Assembly (NCBI RefSeq): GCF_907164575.1
Contig: NZ_CAJQYY010000021.1
Span: forward strand, 1-64,000
Length of the DNA: 64,000 bases
Source: Paraburkholderia gardini
GTDB taxonomy: Bacteria; Pseudomonadota; Gammaproteobacteria; Burkholderiales; Burkholderiaceae
Direction of reading: 5' to 3'
In this document: positions 35,853-45,437 of the stretch, in pieces
How the letters are laid out: every line of letters begins with the position of its first letter
Position numbering within the stretch: the first letter of the stretch is position 1
Program-made: the position numbers and the translations under genes
Notes under the pieces: generated by a model
The model's input: only the letters and a program-made list of their open reading frames with translations
Database searches by the model: none
What the model was told of the DNA's origin: nothing

Positions 35853-37876
35853 CACATGCCGACCATGACACGCGTGCCGCCACTGCGCCTGAGCGAGCGG
35901 TAGCGCGCGAGCGCCCACAGCGGGAAGAACTTGCGATAGCCGTGATAACGCAGATAGAACACGCGTGGAAAGCCCGTCGCGGTGAAGCGCGTTTCGTCCC
36001 AGAGGCCGTGATCGCGCTGCTCGCGTTGCAGGTACTCGATGCCGCGTGCAACCGCCGGATGGTCGAGCGCGCCGGCGGCCATCAGGCCCATCAGCGCCCA
36101 CGCGGTCTGCGATGCCGTGCTCGGCGCCTGCTCGTAGCCGCGATATTCGAGCTTGTAGCTGGTGCCGTCCTCGCCCCAGCCGCCGTCTTCGTTCTGGATC
36201 TTCACGAGCCACTGCACCGCGCGCGCGATGCGCACGTCGTCATGCTTGATGCCGGCGGCGTTCAGCGCGCACAGCGCCGTCCACGTGCCGTAGATGTAGT
36301 TCATGCCCCAGCGGCCATACCAGCTGCCGTCGGACGCCTGTTCCTTCAGGATGTAGTCGTACGCGCGCTTCGACGGCTCGCTCATCGACGGCATTTCGCC
36401 AAGTTGCGCGAGCATCGACAGGCAGCGGCCCGACACGTCCGCCGTCGGCGGATCGAGCAGCGCGCCGTGATCGGAGAACGGAATGTTGTTCAGGTAGTAC
36501 TGCGTGTTTTCCGGTTCGAACGCGCCCCAGCCACCATCGCTGCTCTGCATGCCGACGACCCACTCGCGGGCGCGCGCAATCGTGGTGTTGTCCACGTTCG
36601 ACTGCGTCAGCGCCGCGGCGCGATGCATCGCCAGCGCGACCACGGCCGTATCGTCGACGTCCGGATAGTGCGGGTTCGCGTACTGGAATGCCCAGCCGCC
36701 CGGCCGCACGTCCGCGCGACGCGAAATCCAGTCGCCGCGCACGTCGAGAATCTGCAGCGGACGCAACCATTCGAGACCGCGCAGCGCGGCCTCTTCGGCA
36801 CGGGCGTCGCCGGTTTCGAGCAGCGCGTGCGCCGCGAGCGACGTGTCCCATACCGGCGACAGGCACGGCTGGCAATACGCTTCGTCTTCGTGAACGACGA
36901 GCAGCTTTTCGATCGAGCGGCGTGCGATCGCGCGGTTCGGATGATCGGCGGGATAGCCGAGCACGTCGTACATCATGACGGCGTTCGCCATCGCCGGAAA
37001 AATCGCGCCGAGACCGTCTTCGCCGTTCAGCCGTTCGTCGACGAACGCCACCGCCGCGTTCACCGCGCGCTGACGCAATGTCTTCGGGAACAGGCCGTCG
37101 ATGGCGCGCAACACGCCGTCCACGCCGCGAAAGAAGCTGAACCAGCCCTTGTGCTGATGCGGCGCACGCGGCGACAGGCCGGTCGTGACGGGCGCACCGC
37201 GGAACAGTTCGTCGATCCGCACGCCGCGCGGGTTGCGCGCGACCGGACGCTTTGCGTTGAGCACCAGCAGCGGCACGATCACCGTGCGTGCCCAGTACGA
37301 CACCTTCGACAGATGGAACGGGAACCACTTCGGCAACAGCGTGATTTCGACCGGCATCATCGGCACCGCGTACCACGTCACGACGCCGAAGAGCGCGAGC
37401 AGGATGCGCGTGAACACGTTCGACGCTTCCGCGCCGCCGTGCGCGAGAATCGCCTCGCGGGCACGGCGCATGTGCGGCGCGTCTTCCGGGTCGCCGATCA
37501 TTTTCAGCGCGAAGTACGCCTTCACGCTCGCGCTGACGTCGAGTGCGCCGTCGGTGAAGAGCGGCCAGCCGCCGTCCGCCAGCTGGATGCGGCGCAGATA
37601 GCGGCCGATTTTCTGTTCGAGCGTGGGGTTCGCCTCTTCGCCCAGGTAGTGAACGAGCAGGATGTATTCGGCGGGAATCGTGGCGTCGGCTTCGAGTTCG
37701 TAGACCCAGTGGCCATCGGCGCGCTGATCGGCGAGGATCGCGTCGGTCGCGCGCGCGATCGCGCTTTCCAGCAGGTCCTGCGACACGGCAGTATCGACGG
37801 TGTCAGCAGGGCTCGAAGCAGGGATTGAGGCGGGCGTCTCACCATCCATCGGCGGGACCTGGGATAAATCGTTCAT
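35852..37876 (-). CDS. shc: Squalene-hopene cyclase
   Basis: A 674-residue squalene-hopene cyclase that cyclises squalene to hopene/hopanol at the inner membrane. The catalytic acid motif DVDD is at 406-409 (YPDVDDTAVV), and several QW-type repeats occur (LADGGWPLF; SSDGGWGAFEPEN; NEDGGWGEDG; ASDGSWYGRWG). The N-terminal 30 residues are a family-variable extension. The ATG overlaps the hpnE stop (ATGA), and its TGA overlaps the hpnG ATG, so the four genes are translationally coupled. Length matches the family. Confidence 0.95.
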   Translation of the reverse strand: MNDLSQVPPMDGETPASIPASSPADTVDTAVSQDLLESAIARATDAILADQRADGHWVYELEADATIPAEYILLVHYLGEEANPTLEQKIGRYLRRIQLADGGWPLFTDGALDVSASVKAYFALKMIGDPEDAPHMRRAREAILAHGGAEASNVFTRILLALFGVVTWYAVPMMPVEITLLPKWFPFHLSKVSYWARTVIVPLLVLNAKRPVARNPRGVRIDELFRGAPVTTGLSPRAPHQHKGWFSFFRGVDGVLRAIDGLFPKTLRQRAVNAAVAFVDERLNGEDGLGAIFPAMANAVMMYDVLGYPADHPNRAIARRSIEKLLVVHEDEAYCQPCLSPVWDTSLAAHALLETGDARAEEAALRGLEWLRPLQILDVRGDWISRRADVRPGGWAFQYANPHYPDVDDTAVVALAMHRAAALTQSNVDNTTIARAREWVVGMQSSDGGWGAFEPENTQYYLNNIPFSDHGALLDPPTADVSGRCLSMLAQLGEMPSMSEPSKRAYDYILKEQASDGSWYGRWGMNYIYGTWTALCALNAAGIKHDDVRIARAVQWLVKIQNEDGGWGEDGTSYKLEYRGYEQAPSTASQTAWALMGLMAAGALDHPAVARGIEYLQREQRDHGLWDETRFTATGFPRVFYLRYHGYRKFFPLWALARYRSLRRSGGTRVMVGM

Positions 37877-39138
37877 CGGCGTTCCATCGGTTCATTCAGA
37901 AGCAGGTCCGCGGCCTTCTGGCCGGAGCGGATCGCTCCTTCGATCGTCGCGGGCAGACCGGTGGCCGTCCAGTCTCCCGCGAGCATGAGGTTATTCCAGC
38001 GCGCGCGCGTGGCAGGGCGCAGCATTTCCTGGTCGGGCACGGCAGCGAACGTCGCGCGTTCATCCATCACGACCTGACATACCGGCATCGGGTCAGCCGG
38101 CAAGCCGGCCGCGTGTGCGACCTCGGCCCAGACTGTCTTCGCGAGTTCTTCGTGTGGCGTGCCGGTCAGATGGTCAGCGCCATGGATCGTGACCGACAGA
38201 CGGCCGTCGAACGCAAACAGCCATCCGGCGGTCGAGCCGATGAGGCCCATCACCAGCGGCAAGCCGAACGGCGGTTCGATGGCGAAGTGCACGTTGACGA
38301 CCGCGCTGAAGCGCTGCGGCGCCTGCAAGCCGGGCACGATCGACTGCGCGACGTTCGGCGGCACGGCGAGCACCAGGCCTTCGTCGGCGCCCAGCGCGAT
38401 GCTTTCGTCGGCGAAATGCAGCGACGCGACGCGCCCGGATTCGGAAAACGTCAGATCGTTCAGCCGCGAGCCGAGCTTGATCTGTGCACCGCCATGCTGC
38501 AGCAGACGCAACGCGGGATCGACAAACGCGCTGCCAAGCCCGTTACGCGCGACGAGCGGACGGCATGCCCGGGCGCCCGCAGCAAACGTCTCGCGCGCGA
38601 CGGCACCCGCCAGTTGCGCGGTGGCATCGCGCGGTTCCACGTTCATTACGGCGTGAAACAGCGGACCCAGCAGCCGGTCCCACAGCACGCCGTTACAGCG
38701 CATGGTCTGCGCCATCGAGCGACCGGGCTTCGCGAACAGCAGCGGCAGCATCGAAAAATAGTCCGCCCAGTTCGTGTCCGGCACACGGGCATTCGCGTCG
38801 AACACCCACAGCGGCAATGGACCGGGCGAAAGCTTGACGGTCCAGCGCTCGCTGGAGGCGAGATCCATGAACGGAAACTCGGGCTGCGTGGGGCCCACCA
38901 GTTCGTCCGCGGCGCCAATTGCGCGCGCATAACCCAGCGTTGCCTGATTGCCGGAGAAGATCAGATGGTTGCCCGTGTCGATCGTCGCGCCGAGTGTCCG
39001 GGCGTAATACGAACGGCACCGTCCACCGGCCTGCGCGGCGGCCTCGTGCAGCACGACCTGCGCGCCGCGGCGCTGCAGCTGTACCGCGGCTGCGAGGCCA
39101 GCGAGGCCCGCGCCGATCACATGGACAAGTTTGACCAT
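37873..39138 (-). CDS. hpnE: HpnE, hydroxysqualene dehydroxylase (FAD-dependent)
   Basis: A 421-residue FAD-dependent amine-oxidase-fold enzyme that converts hydroxysqualene to squalene. The dinucleotide motif HVIGAGLAGLAAAVQL is at the N-terminus, then HEAAAQAGGRCRSYY and DTGNHLIFSGN, and the C-terminal FAD motif LAGDWTATGLPATIEGAI. ATG 39138 is chosen because it overlaps the hpnD stop codon (TGATG) and leads straight into the Rossmann strand; an ATG ten codons upstream falls inside hpnD. Confidence 0.93.
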   Translation of the reverse strand: MVKLVHVIGAGLAGLAAAVQLQRRGAQVVLHEAAAQAGGRCRSYYARTLGATIDTGNHLIFSGNQATLGYARAIGAADELVGPTQPEFPFMDLASSERWTVKLSPGPLPLWVFDANARVPDTNWADYFSMLPLLFAKPGRSMAQTMRCNGVLWDRLLGPLFHAVMNVEPRDATAQLAGAVARETFAAGARACRPLVARNGLGSAFVDPALRLLQHGGAQIKLGSRLNDLTFSESGRVASLHFADESIALGADEGLVLAVPPNVAQSIVPGLQAPQRFSAVVNVHFAIEPPFGLPLVMGLIGSTAGWLFAFDGRLSVTIHGADHLTGTPHEELAKTVWAEVAHAAGLPADPMPVCQVVMDERATFAAVPDQEMLRPATRARWNNLMLAGDWTATGLPATIEGAIRSGQKAADLLLNEPMERR

Positions 39139-39986
39139 CAGAACAGCGCGTAGCGGGCGACGATCCACAGCAGCCGCGCGCGCGGCTTGCTGACTTTCGT
39201 GCGCGGGATGTCAAAACCACGGTCGACGGTGCGCTCGAGCAGACACCGGTAGACGCCCGACATGATGCGCGGCGCGCGGACTTCGCGACGCGGCTGCGCA
39301 TCCATGATTTCGTCGGACTTCGCGAAATGCGCCCGCGCACGCGCGACGAGCGCGGCGCAGACGCGCGGCAGCGACGGATCGTCGGCGATCGTATCGGGGT
39401 CGGTGGTCGCGATGCCTTCGCGCGCCAGCAGTTCGCGCGGCAGATAGCAGCGATGGATGCCGGCGTCTTCGTCGATGTCGCGCAGGATGTTGGTGAGTTG
39501 CAGCGCGCGGCCCAGGTGATGCGCGAGTTCGCGGCCCGGCGCGTCCTGCATCCCGAATATCCTCACCGACAGACGCCCCGCCGCGCTCGCGACGCGGTCG
39601 CAGTACAGGTCGAGCGTGGCTTCGTCGGGCGCGCAGATGTCTTCGGCGGCGTCCATCGCCATGCCGTTGATCATCTCGTGGAAATCCTCGCGCTGCAGAT
39701 TGAAGGTGTGAATGTGCCGGGTCAGCGCGCGCAACGAAGCGCGCGGCGTGCCCGCGTAGCACGCGTCGATGTCGGTACGCCAGCGCTCCAGCGCGGCCGC
39801 ACGTTCGGCACGTGGCATGTCGCTGTCGGCGATGTCATCGACCGCGCGACAGAAAGCGTAGACCTGATACATCGCGTCGCGCTGCGCAGCCGGCAGGATG
39901 CGCATTGCGAGATAGAACGAGCTGCCCGAGGTAACGGCGGCTGCGTCGGTTTCTGTTTCGTCCACGACAAGGTTGGAAACGGCCAA
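39138..39986 (-). CDS. hpnD: HpnD, presqualene diphosphate synthase
   Basis: A 282-residue trans-isoprenyl diphosphate synthase (squalene/phytoene synthase fold) that condenses two farnesyl diphosphates into presqualene diphosphate. The two aspartate-rich motifs are DDIAD and DIDED (LTNILRDIDEDAG). No ATG is well placed; a TTG at 39986 with GGAG six bases upstream starts LAVSNLVVDE, in line with the family N-terminus. It is the first gene of the hpnD-hpnE-shc-hpnG operon. The usual next enzyme gene, hpnC, is not beside it. Confidence 0.9.
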   Translation of the reverse strand: MAVSNLVVDETETDAAAVTSGSSFYLAMRILPAAQRDAMYQVYAFCRAVDDIADSDMPRAERAAALERWRTDIDACYAGTPRASLRALTRHIHTFNLQREDFHEMINGMAMDAAEDICAPDEATLDLYCDRVASAAGRLSVRIFGMQDAPGRELAHHLGRALQLTNILRDIDEDAGIHRCYLPRELLAREGIATTDPDTIADDPSLPRVCAALVARARAHFAKSDEIMDAQPRREVRAPRIMSGVYRCLLERTVDRGFDIPRTKVSKPRARLLWIVARYALF

Positions 39987-40316
39987 GACGATCTCCGCTG
40001 AGGCGCCCGCTGTTCCTGGCCAGGTGGCCGGACGCAGGGCATGTCGTCCGCGCGCGCGGACACGCGCGAAACATTCCGGCTGGGATGCCGGAAACGCCGA
40101 AAAGTATAACAATCTTTGGCCTTCGCCGCTGAAAACACGTCGGCAAGACAGGCCGGCGTAATAATGCCGTGGCAAAGGTCACGCCAGGACCGCGGGTTCC
40201 AGCGGTTTTCCGCTTTATCGGGTCAACGCGAACATCCCCCCGGAGTCACTCACCCGTGTGCAGCGCCACCAGAAAGACAGCGCTGATTCTCACGCGCTTC
40301 AGGCGGGCGATGGGAC
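39987..40316. other. Upstream region of hpnD
   Basis: A 330-bp gap between hpnD and the diguanylate cyclase stop, on the same strand. It should carry the promoter of the hpnD operon. No supported coding sequence and no trace of hpnC was seen. Confidence 0.55.
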
Positions 40317-41255
40317 TCAGTTGAACGCGACCGACCGGTTGCGCCCCTGCCGCTTCGCGCTGTAGAGCGCGGCATCAGCTTCGTTGATCAGCACTTCGTA
40401 GGCCGGCACGCCGGTACGCGCGCACGCGCCGCCGACGCTCGCCGTCACCGGCACGAGCGTGCCCTGGACGTCGATGGCCGTATCGCCGATCTTGCAGCGG
40501 ATTTTTTCCGCGACCAGCATGGCGTCCTCGAGCGGCGTGCACGGCAGCAGCAGCGCGAATTCCTCGCCGCCGAAGCGGCCGAACGTGTCCTGTACCCGCA
40601 CCACCTCCGCGACGCGCTGCGCCATCACGCGCAACACCGTATCGCCCACAACGTGGCCGAACCGGTCGTTGATCTTCTTGAAATGATCGAGGTCGAAGAG
40701 CAGCACCGACAGGTCGCCGCCGTACCGTTGCCAGCGCGTGTATTCGTCGCGCAGCCGTGACTCGAAATAGCGCCGGTTCGCGATGCCCGTGAGGCCGTCG
40801 CGATCGGCATATTCCTGCAGCTTCGCGACCGCTTCCTCGCGTTCGCGCTGCACGATGCTCACGGCTGTCACATCGGAAATCGTCACGCAGACAGCCACGA
40901 CTTCGCGGTCGCGCGTGAGCGGCATGAAGGTGCAATCCTGCTGCATGAAGTCGACGCCGCCGGTAATCGGCCGGTCATGGTCGAACTTGAACAGATACGG
41001 CCGCTGTTCCCACGAACTGAACGCGAAGCTGCCCAGCTGGAACACGCTTTCGAGCTTGCGCGTGAGCCACACGCGCGGCAGTTCGGGAAAGCTCGCGAAA
41101 ATCGGTTTTCCGACCACCTGTTCCGCGGAAAGGCCGCTGTGGTCGTGCATGAACCGGTTCCACATCAGCACGTTCATTTCGCGATCGAGCACGAAGATGC
41201 CGAAACCAACGCGCTCGACAACCAGATCGCTCAAGGACGCGGACGGCTCATTCAT
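40317..41255 (-). CDS. PAS-GGDEF diguanylate cyclase
   Basis: A 312-residue signalling protein. A PAS domain at about 10-125 (VGFGIFVLDREMNVLMWNRFM) is followed by a GGDEF domain (about 150-312) with the active variant RFGGEEFALLLP. The I-site RVQD occurs five residues before GGEEF, so product feedback inhibition is expected. The predicted product is cyclic di-GMP. There is no membrane segment, so it is cytosolic. It overlaps the CheC-like gene by four bases, third in a response regulator / CheC / cyclase operon. Confidence 0.93.
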   Translation of the reverse strand: MNEPSASLSDLVVERVGFGIFVLDREMNVLMWNRFMHDHSGLSAEQVVGKPIFASFPELPRVWLTRKLESVFQLGSFAFSSWEQRPYLFKFDHDRPITGGVDFMQQDCTFMPLTRDREVVAVCVTISDVTAVSIVQREREEAVAKLQEYADRDGLTGIANRRYFESRLRDEYTRWQRYGGDLSVLLFDLDHFKKINDRFGHVVGDTVLRVMAQRVAEVVRVQDTFGRFGGEEFALLLPCTPLEDAMLVAEKIRCKIGDTAIDVQGTLVPVTASVGGACARTGVPAYEVLINEADAALYSAKRQGRNRSVAFN

Positions 41256-41875
41256 AGGCTGGACAGCAGCGCGTCGAGCGCCTCATTCATGTGACGGATC
41301 GACTCTTCCGCCATCAACATCACCAGGTGGGCACGGAAGCTCTGGTCTTCCAGCGCGAAATTCACTTCGACCAGCAGCGCGACTTCCCACGCGAGCACCT
41401 TCGGCTGGAACACATCGTCGAGCGACATGGACGCGCCCAGCAGCCCCGGCGCCGAAAACACCGGCGTGCGGCCCAGCTGGTCGAGAATGCACGACACGCA
41501 GGCGCCCGTCAGCACGTTCGCCACGTCGTAAACCAGCTCTTCCTGCGAAACGGTTTCGTACGCCGAACCGGCATACGGGTCGTTCACCAGCGCGCACAGC
41601 TGCGCGATGCTGTCGCTGCGGCAGATCACCAGCGCCTCGCCCTTGATGTCGGAGCGAAAGCCCTGCCGCACCGCCGTGACGGCCTCGTTGATACCGGTCA
41701 TGTCGCGCAGCGCCGCAGCCGCCTCGCGCACGTCGACGACGCGCACGCGCGGCACCGACAGCTCGATAAACGTATCGAGCAGCGTCGCGAGACGGGTCGC
41801 GGCCTGGCCCATCGCCAGGTTGGCGACCTCCTGCAGCGCGTCGCGCTGTTCTTCGTTCAGGGCTGGCTCAGACAT
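41252..41875 (-). CDS. CheC/CheX-like CheY-P phosphatase
   Basis: A 207-residue CheC-type protein. The two phosphatase signatures are visible: EVANLAMGQAATRLA near the N-terminus and YDVANVLTGACVSCIL in the middle, with the conserved Glu/Asp and Asn of each. CheC proteins dephosphorylate CheY-like receivers, and the overlapping upstream gene encodes a CheY-like receiver, a probable partner. It overlaps that gene by eight bases and the downstream cyclase by four. Confidence 0.88.
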   Translation of the reverse strand: MSEPALNEEQRDALQEVANLAMGQAATRLATLLDTFIELSVPRVRVVDVREAAAALRDMTGINEAVTAVRQGFRSDIKGEALVICRSDSIAQLCALVNDPYAGSAYETVSQEELVYDVANVLTGACVSCILDQLGRTPVFSAPGLLGASMSLDDVFQPKVLAWEVALLVEVNFALEDQSFRAHLVMLMAEESIRHMNEALDALLSSL

Positions 41876-42236
41876 ACAACCCGTACTCCTTGAGGATGGG
41901 CAGTAGCGCCTCGGGCGTCACCGGCTTGGCGACGAATGCAATGGCACCCAGCGTGCGCACGCGCGCCTGCGCCATCGGCTGAACGTCGGCGGACACGACG
42001 ATCACGAACGTATTGAGATCTTCGTGCTGCAGCGCTTCCAGCACCTGAAAACCCGTCATGTCGGGCATCGTCAGGTCGAGGAACATGACGGAAGCCTTGC
42101 CGGCCCGATACAGGTCGAGCGCCTCGACGCCGTTCGATGCGTAGGCGATATCGACATCCCAGTCTTGCGGAAGGGCTTTGGTCAGCACCTTGCGGGCAAG
42201 AAGCGAGTCGTCGGCAATCACAATAGGCAAGGACAT
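41868..42236 (-). CDS. CheY-like single-domain response regulator
   Basis: A 122-residue receiver domain with no output domain. Acidic pocket Asp9-Asp10, phosphoacceptor Asp54 (MFLDLTMPDM), switch Ser in IVVSADV and Lys in FVAKPVTP are all present. It is the first gene of the operon with the CheC-like phosphatase and the GGDEF cyclase. It could pass a phosphorylation signal to cyclic di-GMP output, with CheC resetting it (inference). No kinase is in the operon; a hybrid kinase is encoded divergently at 42932. Confidence 0.9.
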   Translation of the reverse strand: MSLPIVIADDSLLARKVLTKALPQDWDVDIAYASNGVEALDLYRAGKASVMFLDLTMPDMTGFQVLEALQHEDLNTFVIVVSADVQPMAQARVRTLGAIAFVAKPVTPEALLPILKEYGLYV

Positions 42237-42931
42237 GGCGGCGGTCGGTAGACGTTATAGGCTCAATCGGGTTAACGGCAGCGCGACGCCGTTCTTGAGC
42301 CGCCGCCGGACCGGCCATGCGGATAAACAGTCAGAAAGGGATCGAACGAAGGTGACCGCGCCGCAAAAGCCGGCATGCGAGGAACAAGCGCCCGCACAAC
42401 AAGGTGCATGAGCGCAAAAGACAACGCCAGAATCCGACATGATGGAAGCCTACCCCGTACATGAACGGCGCAGCAGTAGACGACCTCTGGACCTGAGACC
42501 TGGTGCCCCCGCGCCTGCATCCGCGGATGGCCCCAGCATGCATGTCACACGCACTGTCTGATGGGCCCCGCTGGAGATACGTCCGGGCATGGCGGACGTA
42601 CTAATTGTCACAGGAATGATTCTTGAATTAATTCAGCGAAAAAGCAACGCGCCAAAATCGATCGGCTTGACAGAATCCACCCATGAATAGCGCTGAATCG
42701 AATAAATCATTTCAAAAAATAGTAAATATTTATAATTTATACTTTTGTGTACGTTTGCGCTTCTGGATTCGTCGCTGATTGCGGCTGCCTCGCGAAAAAA
42801 CCGCTCGAAAACCGTATGCGTACGGGAAAACCTTTTCCATTGTGCGTCGCGCAATCCGAGCCGGACTTTCTTCTCGTTTATGATATTGGACACGGTGTCC
42901 CTGTTTTCCGACGTTTCCAGCCCTGCCGACG
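42237..42931. other. Long divergent intergenic region with AT-rich patch
   Basis: A 695-bp gap between the response regulator operon and the divergent hybrid kinase. No gene is supported. A strikingly AT-rich stretch lies at 42698-42748 (AAAAAATAGTAAATATTTAT and neighbours) in otherwise GC-rich DNA, which fits a regulatory or nucleoid-protein-binding region. Confidence 0.6.
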
Positions 42932-45184
42932 ATGAATCCTGAACGGCCCGACCTGCTCCGGGCGAGCCGCGCGCCTGCCAGCCGGCAAGACGAACCGCTG
43001 TTTCCGGCGGCGCCTCCCGAACATCATTTCGCGGCGCGACGCCTGACATTGATCGCGCTGCTCATCGCGGCCGTCGTGTTGCCGTGCGTTTACGTCGCGA
43101 CGATGGCGTGGAGCGACCTGAAAGCGCGCGAATCCGATGCAACCGATGTCACGCTGCGCACGGTGCGCGTCGCCGAAGAGCACGCGTTGAAGGTTTTCGA
43201 CATGAACGAGGCGCTCGACGCGCGCGTCGTGGACCTGGTGAGCGGTCTTGACGACGCGGGCATCCGCGAGCGCGAAGCGGGAATTCACGAGAAGCTGCGC
43301 ACGATGGGCGGCGGTTATCCGCAGATCGCCGCAGTGTCGATCTTCAGCGGCACGGGCGAGCTGCTCGTGAGTAGCCGGTTGTATCCGGTGCCGGCCGTTT
43401 CGATCGCGGACCGTGCCGATTTCACCGGCTTGCGCGACAACAAGGTGCTGGAGCACGTCTCGAAGGTAATGGCTGGCGACGTCGCCGGTGAAACGGTGTT
43501 CAACACCGGCGTGGCCCGTCACGACGAGAACGGCGCGTTTGCCGGCGTGGTCTCGGTTGCGCTGCGGCCGGGCTACTTCAACGCGTTCTATCGCGAACTG
43601 CCCGGCGGCGAAGGCACCCCGATGACGCTCGCGCTCACCCGCGCCGACGGCGCCACGCTCGCGCAATATCCGCAACGGTTGCACGCACCGTCACCCACGC
43701 CTTTCACGGAAGCACTGGCGCAAGGCCGCCGCGCGGGCGTCGTCAAGATGCGCGGCGTGGACGGCGACAGCATGATTCTCGCGTTCCGGCGCGTCGGCTC
43801 GTATCCGGTGTATGTGTCGTGCGGCTATCGCACGTCGGCGATCTGGGCCGGCTGGTACCGGCATCTGAGCCTGCTGGTTCTCTCGATGTTCACGCCCTCG
43901 ATCGTGCTGTGGTGCGTGATCTGGCTTTCGCTCAGGCGTCTCCACGCGGAAGAGGAAGGGTGGGAGCGCTGGCAGGCGGAAGTGTCGATGCGTCGTTCGT
44001 TCGAATCCGCGTACCGGCAGTCGCGCAAGATGGAGGCGCTCGGCAATCTGGTCGGCAGCGTCGCGCACGACTTCAACAACCTGCTGATGATCGTCTCGAC
44101 CAACGTGCAGATCGCCCGCCGGCGGGGCGCGCCTGGCCTCGATCGTGAACTGTCCGCCATCGAGCGCGCGCTGAAAAGCGGTCAGTCGCTGACGCGGCAA
44201 CTGCTCGGCGTCGCGCGCAAGCAGCCGCTGCGCAACGAAACCATCGTCGTGGAACGCTGGTTGCCCGGCTGCCGCGAACTGCTGGGCGCGTCGCTTGGCG
44301 CGAAGGTCGCGCTCGTCGTCGACGTGAGCGCGGGCGTGTGGCCCACACGCGTCGACGTCGCCGAACTCGAACTCGCGCTGATCAACGTCGCCGTCAACGC
44401 ACGTGACGCGATGCCGAGCGGCGGCCGCTTCACCGTGCGCGCGGGCAACGTCGCGTTCCGGCACGACGACGGCTTTCCGCTCACCGGCGACTTCGTGCAG
44501 ATTTCGCTCGAGGACACGGGCGTCGGCATGCCGCCTGACGTACTCGCGCGCGCATTCGAGCCGCTCTTCACGACGAAGCCAAAGGGCATGGGTACCGGCC
44601 TCGGGCTGCCGCAGGTGTTCGCGTTCTGCGAGCGCTCGGGTGGTCTCGCGGCAATCGACAGCGCGACTGGAGCGGGCACGTCGGTGCGTCTGTACCTGCC
44701 GCGCGCCGAGGCCGCGCCGCAGATCGCGCGCCCGGAGGAACCCGGCGCGGAAAAACCCGCTGCCGTGCGCCAGGGTTTGCGGATTCTGCTTGTCGAGGAC
44801 AACGAGGAAGTCTCCGCCGGCACCGAAGCATTGCTGCAGATGATGGGACACGAAATTACCTGTGTCTTCAACGCCGACGCCGCGATACGCCTGTTCGACG
44901 AAGCGCGTGCAAAGCAGGCGCGCAGCGGCGAACCGCTACCGTTCGATCTCGTGATTTCGGACATCCACATGCCGGGCGCGATGAACGGCATCGACCTTGC
45001 CGAAGCCGTGCTCGCGTTCGAAACGAAGCTGCCGGTGATTCTCGTGACCGGCTACGCCGAGGAACTGGACCGGGCGCGTCACGTCGACGTGCGCGTGCTG
45101 TCGAAACCGTTCGATATCGCTTTGCTCGACAAGATTCTGCAGACCATTCAAGGCACGCTCTCGCCCACGCATCCCGCAGTGTAG
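42932..45184 (+). CDS. Hybrid sensor histidine kinase with receiver domain
   Basis: A 750-residue membrane kinase. Helix one (about 33-58, LTLIALLIAAVVLPCVYVA) and helix two (about 305-330) enclose a PDC/Cache-like periplasmic sensor. The dimerisation/phosphoacceptor box is LVGSVAHDFNNLLMIV. The ATPase domain shows the N box VAVNARDAMPSGG, the G1 box DTGVGMPPD and the G2 box GMGTGLGLPQVF. A C-terminal receiver (about 620-745) contains LLVEDNEEV, the acceptor Asp in LVISDIHMPG and the Lys in VLSKPFDI. Ligand unknown. It is divergent from the receiver/CheC/cyclase operon. Confidence 0.92.
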   Translation: MNPERPDLLRASRAPASRQDEPLFPAAPPEHHFAARRLTLIALLIAAVVLPCVYVATMAWSDLKARESDATDVTLRTVRVAEEHALKVFDMNEALDARVVDLVSGLDDAGIREREAGIHEKLRTMGGGYPQIAAVSIFSGTGELLVSSRLYPVPAVSIADRADFTGLRDNKVLEHVSKVMAGDVAGETVFNTGVARHDENGAFAGVVSVALRPGYFNAFYRELPGGEGTPMTLALTRADGATLAQYPQRLHAPSPTPFTEALAQGRRAGVVKMRGVDGDSMILAFRRVGSYPVYVSCGYRTSAIWAGWYRHLSLLVLSMFTPSIVLWCVIWLSLRRLHAEEEGWERWQAEVSMRRSFESAYRQSRKMEALGNLVGSVAHDFNNLLMIVSTNVQIARRRGAPGLDRELSAIERALKSGQSLTRQLLGVARKQPLRNETIVVERWLPGCRELLGASLGAKVALVVDVSAGVWPTRVDVAELELALINVAVNARDAMPSGGRFTVRAGNVAFRHDDGFPLTGDFVQISLEDTGVGMPPDVLARAFEPLFTTKPKGMGTGLGLPQVFAFCERSGGLAAIDSATGAGTSVRLYLPRAEAAPQIARPEEPGAEKPAAVRQGLRILLVEDNEEVSAGTEALLQMMGHEITCVFNADAAIRLFDEARAKQARSGEPLPFDLVISDIHMPGAMNGIDLAEAVLAFETKLPVILVTGYAEELDRARHVDVRVLSKPFDIALLDKILQTIQGTLSPTHPAV

Positions 45185-45437
45185 TTCCGGATGACCCGCT
45201 GACCCGGCGCCATGCCATGCGCAGTGCTAATTACGTGGCGGTTGTAAAAAGCGCGTCGACGCCGAATCAGGGGGCGTCGCGGCGCCCGCCGCGAAACCGT
45301 GCGCGCCCCTTCGTAGCGGGACTTTTGCAGACCCGGCATGGTCGTTGCGTTCGCTTCCATGACTGGGCAGCGACGCGCCTCGCGCCGCGCGATCCGGACC
45401 CACCGGACCGGCCCTGTGAAAACGAAGGGAGGCAGCC

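Noticed and set aside
35942-37828. 628-codon open frame antisense to shc
   Set aside because: Same reason; squalene-hopene cyclase with its DVDD motif occupies the other strand.
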